From contig JAEZLZ010000134.1 in the NCBI GenBank assembly GCA_023415055.1, positions 1 through 5,337 on the forward strand: DNA of 5,337 nt. Reading direction: 5' to 3'. This document shows, piece after piece, positions 1-5,337 of this stretch. Numbering within the stretch: the first letter of the stretch is position 1; each line of letters starts with the position of its first letter. Origin of the DNA: Bacillota bacterium. Lineage in GTDB: Bacteria; Bacillota; Clostridia; Lachnospirales; Lachnospiraceae. The notes beneath the pieces were generated by a model that saw nothing but the letters and a program-made list of their open reading frames with translations, was not told the DNA's origin and made no database searches. Position numbers and translations under genes: made by a program.

Positions 1-1403
1 ACCTCCCGAGTATTAACCAGCGTGGCTTCGGTGTAGGGGGCCGGGGGCGGGGTAAAATGCTGGTTCTTATTCAGCTCCAGTAAGTTAAGCTTATCTCCTT
101 CCTTTACATTCTCAAAGGAGGTTCCAGCCTCTTCTTCTTCCTCTTCCGGAGTGTACACACTCATGAAGCCGTCAAATACCAGCTTTGAGGTCGATGCGCT
201 AAATTTCAGATCATTGGCATCAATCTTCATAGTCGTAGTTTCATATTTTGCCGCCTGCATTCTGCTGGCTACAAAACGCTTCCAAATTAATTGATACAGG
301 CGGTATTGATCTCGGTTTAAGTTTTGCTTGATCTCTTCCGGCGTAAATTCCACATAAGTGGGACGAATCGCTTCATGTGCATCCTGGATCTTCTTACCGG
401 TTCGGCCTTGGTTCTCTTCCAAAGCTACAAATACTTCTCCATACTTTTCACGGATATACTGCTTAACCGATTGATCTGCTTCATCGCTGATACGGACGGA
501 GTCGGTTCGTAGGTAAGTAATCAAGCCGACAGTACCATGTCCTTTGATATCCACACCTTCATATAACTGCTGCGCCAGCTGCATCGTCTTCTGAGTGGAA
601 TAATTCAGTGCTTTAGCAGCCTCCTGCTGTAGTGTACTTGTAGTAAAAGGCAATGGAGCCTTTCGGATGCGTTCTGTTTTCTTTATTTCATTGACTACAA
701 ACTGAGCATTCTCAAGCTGAGTCAAAATTTCATTCATCTCAGCTTCATTGCGTATTACTTTTTTTGAACTGCTCATCTTCGCCACTAAGGGTTTCTTTTT
801 TCCCCTCAGATCAAACTGCGCCTCCAACGTCCAGTATTCCTCCGGAACGAAAGCATTGATCTCATCCTCACGGTCGCAGATTAAGCGGAGAGCCACCGAT
901 TGTACTCTGCCGGCACTTAATCCCCTCTTCACCTTAGACCATAGAAGCGGACTGATTCGATACCCCACCATACGATCCAACATTCTTCTGGCCTGTTGTG
1001 CATTCACCAGATCCATATCTATGTCTCTTGCCTGCTTAATGGAGGATTTTACCGCATTCTTAGTGATCTCGTTAAAGGTGATTCTACTGGTATCCTTCTC
1101 TTCCAACCGAAGAGTCTGGAACAGATGCCAGGAGATCGCTTCTCCTTCACGGTCAGGGTCAGTTGCAAGATACACTTTATCCGATTTCTTCACTTCCTTA
1201 CGAAGCTTTGCAAGCAGATCCCCTTTTCCACGAATGGTTATATATTTCGGTTCGAAATCATTCTCTATATCGAATCCCAACTGACTCTTGGGTAAATCTC
1301 TGACATGGCCGTTTGATGCAAGTACTTCATAATTAGCACCCAGAAATTTCTTTATCGTTTTTGCCTTTGCCGGAGACTCCACTATCACAAGATATTTTGG
1401 CAT
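1..1403 (-). CDS. topA: DNA topoisomerase I (type IA), N-terminal 467 codons, cut by the window edge
   Basis: Type IA topoisomerase, which relaxes negative supercoils by transient single-strand cleavage through a 5'-phosphotyrosine. I translated it by hand; the frame is open with no stop from 1403 to the left edge. It begins MPKYLVIVESPAKAKTI, the Toprim start with the conserved Glu at residue 9. NGHVRDLP lies at 31-38 and the Toprim acidic motif ATDPDREGEAISWHL at 80-94 (D82, D84, E86). LSAGRVQS is at 162-169, FTTSTLQQEA at 253-262, and the active-site motif GLITYLRTDS follows with catalytic Tyr at residue 297. QDAHEAIRPT is at 340-349. The end of domain IV and the C-terminal zinc ribbons expected in a protein of about 690 aa lie outside the window. 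An acidic run of six Glu sits near residue 420. The ATG at 1403 is preceded by GAGGGA with an 8-nt spacer. The gene lies downstream of dprA but is separated by 513 bp, so it probably has its own promoter. Confidence 0.97.
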   Translation of the reverse strand, partial: MPKYLVIVESPAKAKTIKKFLGANYEVLASNGHVRDLPKSQLGFDIENDFEPKYITIRGKGDLLAKLRKEVKKSDKVYLATDPDREGEAISWHLFQTLRLEEKDTSRITFNEITKNAVKSSIKQARDIDMDLVNAQQARRMLDRMVGYRISPLLWSKVKRGLSAGRVQSVALRLICDREDEINAFVPEEYWTLEAQFDLRGKKKPLVAKMSSSKKVIRNEAEMNEILTQLENAQFVVNEIKKTERIRKAPLPFTTSTLQQEAAKALNYSTQKTMQLAQQLYEGVDIKGHGTVGLITYLRTDSVRISDEADQSVKQYIREKYGEVFVALEENQGRTGKKIQDAHEAIRPTYVEFTPEEIKQNLNRDQYRLYQLIWKRFVASRMQAAKYETTTMKIDANDLKFSASTSKLVFDGFMSVYTPEEEEEEAGTSFENVKEGDKLNLLELNKNQHFTPPPAPYTEATLVNTRE

Positions 1404-1411
1404 TAGATGTT

Positions 1412-1417
1412 TCCCTC
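1412..1417 (-). promoter_or_regulatory. Shine-Dalgarno of topA
   Basis: The minus strand reads GAGGGA 8 nt upstream of the ATG at 1403. It fixes the topA start, which also matches the conserved MPKYLVIVESP N-terminus. Confidence 0.8.
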
Positions 1418-1420
1418 ATT

Positions 1421-1432
1421 TCTAAATTTAGA
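1421..1432. repeat. 12-bp perfect palindrome just upstream of the topA ribosome binding site
   Basis: TCTAAATTTAGA equals its own reverse complement. It ends 4 bp from the topA Shine-Dalgarno. It could be a protein-binding site or chance in AT-rich DNA; no known operator is recognised. Confidence 0.5.
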
Positions 1433-1499
1433 TAATTCACTTTCAGATGTAACCAAGCCGATCATTTCTTGTTAATCCGTACATATTCGACCTTTAGCT

Positions 1500-1530
1500 T
1501 GTTTGTATTCGGATCGCTCCGACTCAAACA
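1500..1530 (-). other. Hairpin with GCGA (GNRA) tetraloop in the topA leader
   Basis: On the minus strand TGTTTG (1530-1525) pairs with CAAACA (1505-1500). After a small AG/ATA internal loop, TCGGA pairs with TCCGA across a GCGA loop. GNRA loops stabilise RNA hairpins, and on the plus strand the loop would be TCGC, so the minus-strand RNA is the better candidate. No U tract follows, so it does not look like an intrinsic terminator. Function is unknown. Confidence 0.5.
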
Positions 1531-1532
1531 TT

Positions 1533-1557
1533 AATTATGAAATATATCTCCATAATT
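1533..1557 (-). other. Second leader hairpin, adjacent to the GCGA hairpin
   Basis: AATTATG and CATAATT form a perfect 7-bp stem. In minus-strand RNA three more pairs (G-U, A-U, G-U) extend it to a 5-nt AUAUA loop. Only 2 nt separate it from the hairpin at 1500-1530, so the two could stack. No U tract follows. Confidence 0.4.
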
Positions 1558-1764
1558 CACACTACTCGGTTTCCAAACAAAAGAAGCATATACTATTTTA
1601 CATTCTTTTTCAAGAAGTTTATTAATATTTTTCAAATCGTCCATATTTTATTCACATTTTACGCAATATTTTTGTTGTAGGCTTATGGAGATGTAAGTAA
1701 TTCTGCCCTTGATCATAGCTTTTTATTACATAAGTCATGATGGACAGAAAACAGCAATTTGTTT

Positions 1765-1793
1765 ATTTTATACCGTAATTCTCAATAATGCAA
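1765..1793 (-). promoter_or_regulatory. Possible sigma-A promoter for topA
   Basis: The minus strand has TTGCAT (1793-1788), a 17-nt spacer, then TAAAAT (1770-1765). These match 4/6 and 5/6 of the consensus hexamers. Transcription would start near 1758, giving a leader of about 355 nt before topA. Such matches are frequent in AT-rich DNA, so this is only a candidate. Confidence 0.35.
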
Positions 1794-1822
1794 GAAATTT
1801 TTTTAACATGTTACAATTTGGG

Positions 1823-1916
1823 TTAAGGTGTTGATAAAATATATTGCTACTGCAAGCTTTCTTGTATATCAATATATTTTATTAAGAAGAGTGCGAAGTA
1901 TCATTTAACACTTTAA
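1823..1916 (-). repeat. Nested inverted repeat immediately after dprA; possible terminator
   Basis: The core is a perfect 13-bp inverted repeat, ATAAAATATATTG at 1834-1846 and its complement at 1870-1882. Inside it, TGCAAG (1851-1856) pairs with CTTGTA (1861-1866, including one G-U) across a CTTT loop. An outer pair, TTAAGGTGTT (1823-1832) with AACACTTTAA (1907-1916), matches at 9 of 10 positions and abuts the dprA stop codon. On the minus strand no clean U tract follows the core stem, although its 3' arm is U-rich. It may end the comM-dprA transcript or form a stable 3' RNA structure. Confidence 0.5.
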
Positions 1917-3023
1917 TTAATTTCTACAATAATAGTTTTTCAGGGTTTGTCTGATCAAACCCCGTAATTCTAATACCAGTAACTGCTCCATGAGCTGATC
2001 CATCGGCAGCCTGGTCAGGAAACCAATCTCCTCGATATGCTTTGGATCAGTATTCAAACAGGAATAAATCCTTTCTTGAGATTCATTATGCAGAATTTGA
2101 TTTTGGTTATCCTTCAAGGTCATATCGGCAAAATGCGGGATCACATCTTCCAGTATATCCTTCGGAGAAGTAACCAGCTTCGCACCCAGCTTAATCAGAT
2201 TATTGCAGCCCTCACTCAGTCGGTCTGTCGCTCTGCCCGGTAAAGCGTAGATATCCTTTCCCTGCTCCAAGCCATAATCCACCGTAATCAATGAGCCGCT
2301 TCTTTCCTTTGCCTCAATGACCAAAATACCGTCACTGAGTCCGCTTATGATACGGTTTCTCATCGGAAAATTACCGGCAATAGGCTGTATCCCAGGCGCA
2401 TATTCACTGATAATTCCTCCTTCCTTCTGTATTTCCATATATAGATTGATATTTTCTCTAGGATAACAGATATCAATTCCACAGCCAAGTACAGCATAAG
2501 ATACTCCACCACAGGAAAGAGCCCCCTGATGAGCATAGGAATCGATTCCTCTTGCCAAGCCGCTGATAATTGCAATTCCCTCCTTAGCCACAGCTCCTGC
2601 TAAGTACTTAGCCATCTCAATCCCGTAAGGGGAGCATTCCCTTGCTCCTACTACAGCAAGTAGCTTATTTTCCTTAGCCGGAAGTCGTCCTTTAACATAT
2701 AAACCATAAGGTGCTCCATAAATATTCAGCAGTTTCTCAGGATATTCCGAATCCTCTCTTGTGACAAAATATATGCCATTTTGAATCAGTTTATTATAAC
2801 TAATCTTCAGCTGATCAATGTCACGCTTATGAAGAATTGATGTAATCTCCTTATCTCCGATCAGTCCCCCAAAAGTTCCGTCTCTTCTGAGTGCCGAAAG
2901 CTCCTCATCTGAAGCGTGATATACCTCCTCTGCAGTTTCAAACACCTCCAACAATCGTTCTATTTTTTTAATCCCGATATTCTCAAGGTTCGCTAGCCAA
3001 TACCGATACATTGCCTTTTCCAT
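1917..3023 (-). CDS. dprA: DNA processing protein DprA (Smf), 368 aa
   Basis: DprA binds incoming single-stranded DNA, protects it and loads RecA on it during natural transformation; it is widely kept even in bacteria not known to be transformable. Residues 1-60 fit the N-terminal helical (SAM-like) domain. The Rossmann-type core spans about 90-290, with VVGAREC at 124-130, SGLARGID at 154-161, GCGIDICYPREN at 180-191, NFPMRNRIISGLSDG at 218-232 and EGCNNLIKLGAKL at 271-283. Residues 312-368 match the C-terminal winged-helix domain seen in longer DprA proteins. The PGR at 262-264 replaces the PGN of better-known homologues. The ATG at 3023 has AGGAGGA 7 nt upstream; Met5 lacks a comparable site. 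The gene starts 12 bp after the comM stop, so the pair is almost certainly co-transcribed. A DNA-uptake role in this organism is inference. Confidence 0.96.
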   Translation of the reverse strand: MEKAMYRYWLANLENIGIKKIERLLEVFETAEEVYHASDEELSALRRDGTFGGLIGDKEITSILHKRDIDQLKISYNKLIQNGIYFVTREDSEYPEKLLNIYGAPYGLYVKGRLPAKENKLLAVVGARECSPYGIEMAKYLAGAVAKEGIAIISGLARGIDSYAHQGALSCGGVSYAVLGCGIDICYPRENINLYMEIQKEGGIISEYAPGIQPIAGNFPMRNRIISGLSDGILVIEAKERSGSLITVDYGLEQGKDIYALPGRATDRLSEGCNNLIKLGAKLVTSPKDILEDVIPHFADMTLKDNQNQILHNESQERIYSCLNTDPKHIEEIGFLTRLPMDQLMEQLLVLELRGLIRQTLKNYYCRN

Positions 3024-3030
3024 TTGATTT

Positions 3031-3037
3031 TCCTCCT
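3031..3037 (-). promoter_or_regulatory. Strong Shine-Dalgarno of dprA overlapping the comM stop
   Basis: The minus strand reads AGGAGGA, 7 nt before the dprA ATG. Its first bases are part of the comM TAG stop (3036-3038), an arrangement that favours translational coupling of the two genes. Confidence 0.85.
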
Positions 3038-4565
3038 ATTCCCAGTATTTCTGATCCGTGCTCCGATAACAGATCGCTTCACTGATATGCTTCGTTGTGA
3101 TCTGTTCACTTAGATCCAAATCGGCGATAGTACGGGCGACCTTTAAAATTCGATGATATGCTCTGGCACTAAGATTCATTTTGATAAATGCCTCCTCTAA
3201 AAGTGCTTGCTCTTTCGCCTCAAGCTTGCAATATTTCTTAATGGTTCTGGGAGTCAATTGAGAATTGAAATAGATATTCTGTCCACGATAACGCTCCAGC
3301 TGCAAATTTCTGGCTGCAGCTACTCTGCGTCTTATCTCTTCAGAGGTCTCTTGCCTTTCCTGAATCTGAAGATCCTTATAATTCATCTGCAGAGCCTCTA
3401 TAAATAGATCAAATCGGTCAAGGAGTGGTTGCGATATTCTTCCGAGATAACGTTTGACAAGATTAATAGAACAATTGCATCGGTTGCGGTCAGGGAAATA
3501 GCCACAGGAACAAGGGTTCATGGCAGCAACCAACATAAATCCGGCTGGATACCTATAGGATGCATTCAGCCTTGCAATGGTAACCGCTTTGTCCTCCAAT
3601 GGCTGTCGAAGCACTTCTATGGTACTTTTTTGAAATTCGGGAAGTTCGTCCAGGAATAGGACACCAAGATGCGCGAGGCTGATCTCCCCCGGCTTAGGTA
3701 CACCGCCACCGCCGACTAAGGCAGTAGTGGTTATGGTATGATGGGGGCTGCGAAAGGGTCGCTTTGATATCAAAGCTTGTTGATCCATCAGCCCTGCAAT
3801 ACTATAAATTTTAGATATTTCAATGCTTTCTTCAAAGGAAAGCTCCGGCATGATTGTCGGAATACGCTTTGCTAACATTGTCTTACCGGAACCCGGGGGG
3901 CCTATCATCAGTATATTATGCATACCGGACACTGCTATCTCAATCGCCCTTTTTGCTGCCACCTGTCCCGCCACTTCAGCAAAATCAAGAGCATCCTCTT
4001 TGCCCTCACGGGCAAATAATTGCTGAATATTAACCTGTTCCGGGCTAGGGTTCTTCTTTCCTTGCAGCAGTTCTATTGCCTCTGTCAGAGATGCGACGCC
4101 GTAAGTTAATATATCCGCTACCACTGCTCCCTCTTTGGCATTTTCTAAAGGAACAACGCACTTTTTAAAGCCCTGCTCTCTTGCGGAGTACACAATCGGC
4201 AGAACACCATTTACTTTATTCACATCACCGTTTAGGCTGAGTTCCCCGACGATCAGGGTATCCTTCAGATACTCTTCTGGAAGATGGCCGAAGGCCACTA
4301 GAATGGCTATTGCAACTGGTAGATCAAAGGCAGTTCCTTCCTTTCGCACATCTGCCGGTGAAAGATTCACTGTAATACGCTTGGCCGGAAGCATATATCC
4401 GGAATTCTTCAGCGCGATACGTACCCTCTCTCGCGCTTCCTTAACCTCAGAACCAAGGTAACCAACCATATCAAAGATCGGCAGTCCGTCACTGACATCT
4501 GCCTCTACCGATACGATTAGGGCATCGATACCATGAATTGCTGCACTATAGACTTTACTGAACAT
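3036..4565 (-). CDS. comM: YifB/ComM family Mg-chelatase-like AAA+ ATPase, 509 aa
   Basis: Member of the YifB/ComM family. In Vibrio and Haemophilus, ComM is a hexameric helicase that drives branch migration while transforming DNA integrates. With Met at 4565 as residue 1, the N-terminal ChlI/Lon-protease-like domain covers about 1-165, including KEGTAFDLPVA at 75-85. Walker A GPPGSGKT is at 222-229 and Walker B VLFLDELPE at 302-310. The sensor-1 region AAMNPCSCG leads into four Cys (352, 354, 363, 365), the family's zinc-ribbon-like insert. SQPLLDRFDL at 378-387 carries the presumed arginine finger, and RAYHRILKVARTIADL at 468-483 the sensor-2 helix. Length is typical. The ORF extends to 4610, but the start at 4565 has AAGGAG 5 nt upstream, gives the family N-terminus MFSKVYSAAIHG and lies downstream of the predicted transcription start. 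First gene of the unit with dprA. No missing key residues seen. Confidence 0.95.
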   Translation of the reverse strand: MFSKVYSAAIHGIDALIVSVEADVSDGLPIFDMVGYLGSEVKEARERVRIALKNSGYMLPAKRITVNLSPADVRKEGTAFDLPVAIAILVAFGHLPEEYLKDTLIVGELSLNGDVNKVNGVLPIVYSAREQGFKKCVVPLENAKEGAVVADILTYGVASLTEAIELLQGKKNPSPEQVNIQQLFAREGKEDALDFAEVAGQVAAKRAIEIAVSGMHNILMIGPPGSGKTMLAKRIPTIMPELSFEESIEISKIYSIAGLMDQQALISKRPFRSPHHTITTTALVGGGGVPKPGEISLAHLGVLFLDELPEFQKSTIEVLRQPLEDKAVTIARLNASYRYPAGFMLVAAMNPCSCGYFPDRNRCNCSINLVKRYLGRISQPLLDRFDLFIEALQMNYKDLQIQERQETSEEIRRRVAAARNLQLERYRGQNIYFNSQLTPRTIKKYCKLEAKEQALLEEAFIKMNLSARAYHRILKVARTIADLDLSEQITTKHISEAICYRSTDQKYWE

Positions 4566-4570
4566 GATTA

Positions 4571-4576
4571 CTCCTT
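4571..4576 (-). promoter_or_regulatory. Shine-Dalgarno that decides the comM start
   Basis: The minus strand reads AAGGAG 5 nt upstream of the ATG at 4565. It supports this start over the in-frame ATG at 4610, and it lies in one arm of a possible leader hairpin (4566-4577 with 4594-4602). Confidence 0.8.
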
Positions 4577-4616
4577 CCTTGTCTCTCCGCAACGAAGGAA
4601 TCATTTGCATAAAAGA

Positions 4617-4645
4617 AGTATAACAAAAGGATTCCCTTCTGACAA
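4617..4645 (-). promoter_or_regulatory. Sigma-A promoter of comM-dprA
   Basis: The minus strand has TTGTCA (4645-4640), a 17-nt spacer, then TATACT (4622-4617); each hexamer matches 5 of 6 consensus bases at the optimal spacing. Transcription would begin near 4610, giving a leader of about 45 nt. The -35 and most of the spacer lie inside the hairpin at 4626-4664. Confidence 0.7.
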
Positions 4646-4664
4646 GCAGAATTTGGAATCCCTT
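4625..4664 (-). terminator. Terminator-like hairpin between the membrane-protein gene and comM
   Basis: On the minus strand AAGGGATTCC (4664-4655) pairs with GGAATCCTTT (4635-4626), with one G-U pair. An inner stem TTCTG/CAGAA closes a 5-nt CTTGT loop. The 3' arm runs into TTTT and then GTTATA. It lies 58 nt after the stop of the upstream gene, so it could end that transcript. The U tract is short, and the same DNA holds the comM promoter. Confidence 0.55.
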
Positions 4665-4721
4665 AGTTTATCTCAGTAATATAATTCCTAAAAATCTATC
4701 ATATAAAAACATTACTGTATA

Positions 4722-5222
4722 CTATTGACCTGAGCTAGCCACATTGCTCTTCTCCGGCTGGTAGCGAAGCTCCTCCTTTTTCAGAGTATGCTTTTTATTC
4801 TGCACCATATTATCCGTGATCATCTCAACGATAAACATAATCAGCGGTAATATTATAATAAGTAGATACAGATTACTGAAGTCCAAAGTATAGAAATAAT
4901 TGATTAATAAAATAATGGTCATCATGATGACCAGTATAAATAGAACCAGCAGCCTGGTATTGCTGCTCTTCAGCTTATTTATTTCCGTTTTTATCAAATC
5001 GGTTTGTTCTTCCATATGAGCCTCAATCTCTTCATTCTTCAAAGCATCAAACTTGTTATATACATTATGGATCAATTCCTTTTTTCTTTCCTCTGTCAGA
5101 TATTTTGTCTCCGAGATATCAAGGATTATCTGTTCCTCCAGCTGTTCAATTGTGTAAAGCATATTGTCATCGGCACAATATTCGCGCTTAATAGCATTTC
5201 GAATATTATGAATGAGCTTCAT
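4722..5222 (-). CDS. Unrecognised 166-aa protein with a C-terminal two-helix membrane hairpin
   Basis: I do not recognise a family. Residues 1-88 are hydrophilic and rich in Glu and Lys, with long helical stretches (about 22-88) that could form a coiled coil. Two hydrophobic segments follow: about 91-111 (LLVLFILVIMMTIILLINYF) and about 117-135. Lys/Arg lie before the first and after the second (KLKSSNTR; KKHTLKKEELR), so by the positive-inside rule both ends should be cytoplasmic. There is no signal peptide and no catalytic motif. The ATG at 5222 has only a weak GAGA-type ribosome binding site 5 nt upstream; the next in-frame Met (5162) has none. The composition and clean membrane pattern argue for a real gene. 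A terminator-like hairpin and a separate promoter separate it from comM, so a shared function with comM-dprA is not implied. Confidence 0.75.
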   Translation of the reverse strand: MKLIHNIRNAIKREYCADDNMLYTIEQLEEQIILDISETKYLTEERKKELIHNVYNKFDALKNEEIEAHMEEQTDLIKTEINKLKSSNTRLLVLFILVIMMTIILLINYFYTLDFSNLYLLIIILPLIMFIVEMITDNMVQNKKHTLKKEELRYQPEKSNVASSGQ

Positions 5223-5318
5223 GTTAATCTCGATTTCCTGGATAAAAAACGGCCGAATTGCATCGATAAACCTGTTATTGGCAATATTAATTATACTGAT
5301 GACCGTTTTACTTATAAT

Positions 5319-5333
5319 TGGTATATTATACCA
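5319..5333. repeat. 15-bp palindrome overlapping a promoter -10
   Basis: TGGTATA, a central T, then TATACCA form a perfect 7-bp dyad. On the minus strand it covers the extended -10 element of the membrane-protein gene, a position where repressors often bind. No known operator is recognised, and the AT content makes chance possible. Confidence 0.5.
5325..5333 (-). promoter_or_regulatory. Extended -10 promoter element of the membrane-protein gene
   Basis: The minus strand reads TGGTATAAT: a consensus TATAAT preceded by the TGn extension. Transcription would start near 5318, about 96 nt before the ATG at 5222. The -35 region lies beyond the right edge and cannot be checked. Confidence 0.55.
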
Positions 5334-5337
5334 TGAT

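Larger units (their letters stand above)
1404..1916. other. 513-bp AT-rich spacer between dprA and topA
   Basis: No gene-length ORF with a ribosome binding site is present on either strand. Base composition is clearly more AT-rich than the flanking genes. Read on the minus strand it contains, in order: a nested inverted repeat just after dprA, a possible sigma-A promoter, a 28-codon and a 37-codon ORF (both without Shine-Dalgarno), two adjacent hairpins, a 12-bp palindrome, and the topA Shine-Dalgarno. I see no riboswitch or T-box consensus that I can name. Confidence 0.7.

Noticed and set aside
748..1284. 178-aa plus-strand ORF, plus the overlapping one at 996-1295
   Set aside because: Both lie antisense to the conserved Toprim and following regions of topA, have no supporting motif, and read as shadow frames.
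1546..1692. Nine-base inverted match TATGGAGAT (1684-1692) with ATCTCCATA (1546-1554)
   Set aside because: Matches of this length over 140 bp are expected by chance in a 500-bp AT-rich spacer.
1652..1738. 28-codon minus-strand ORF in the spacer
   Set aside because: No Shine-Dalgarno, AT-rich spacer composition and nothing recognisable.
1404..1916. T-box or known riboswitch ahead of topA
   Set aside because: No T-box AGGGUGGNACCGCG-type motif, and no conserved core of a riboswitch class that I can recognise.
4135..4461. 108-aa plus-strand ORF
   Set aside because: Antisense to the conserved N-terminal domain of comM; no ribosome binding site or recognisable domain.
3036..4565. comM as a true magnesium chelatase subunit or Lon protease
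   Set aside because: The domain order, the four-Cys insert and the 509-aa length are those of YifB/ComM; the Lon-like domain is the usual N-terminal part of this family.
4566..4610. Upstream in-frame ATG giving a 524-aa ComM
   Set aside because: It would start at the predicted transcription start, lacks a Shine-Dalgarno, and adds 15 residues not expected in the family.
5004..5336. 110-aa plus-strand ORF at the right edge
   Set aside because: Mostly antisense to the membrane-protein gene, whose minus-strand reading gives a coherent membrane pattern, and it runs across the palindromic promoter region.

Overview
The window looks like chromosomal DNA from a low-to-moderate GC Clostridia bacterium, most likely a Lachnospiraceae relative. 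The basis is AT-rich spacers, strong AGGAGG-type ribosome binding sites, sigma-A-like promoter hexamers, and Firmicute-like TopA, DprA and YifB/ComM proteins. The taxonomic placement is inference. All supported genes are on the minus strand, so the transcription order runs from high to low coordinates.

Layout in transcription order. (1) 5337-5223 is a leader with an extended -10 element inside a 15-bp palindrome. (2) 5222-4722 encodes an unrecognised 166-aa protein with a charged, probably coiled-coil N-terminal part and a two-helix membrane hairpin. (3) 4721-4566 is a short spacer holding a terminator-like hairpin. A good sigma-A promoter is overlaid on that hairpin, followed by a short comM 5' leader. 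(4) 4565-3036 is comM (yifB), an AAA+ Mg-chelatase-like helicase. (5) 3023-1917 is dprA, 12 bp downstream, with its Shine-Dalgarno overlapping the comM stop codon. (6) 1916-1404 is a 513-bp AT-rich spacer with no convincing gene but several inverted repeats. (7) 1403-1 is the first 467 codons of topA (DNA topoisomerase I), which runs off the left edge.

comM and dprA form a compact, probably co-transcribed and translationally coupled pair acting on incoming or single-stranded DNA. DprA protects ssDNA and loads RecA, and ComM drives branch migration during integration. topA next to dprA is a common Firmicute arrangement, but here a long structured spacer separates the two, suggesting that topA has its own promoter and leader. 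No mobile element, CRISPR array, tRNA or rRNA is visible. The genes are ordinary housekeeping or competence-type genes. The less explained material is in the spacers: tandem hairpins in the topA leader (one with a GCGA tetraloop), a nested inverted repeat after dprA, and the promoter/hairpin overlap ahead of comM.
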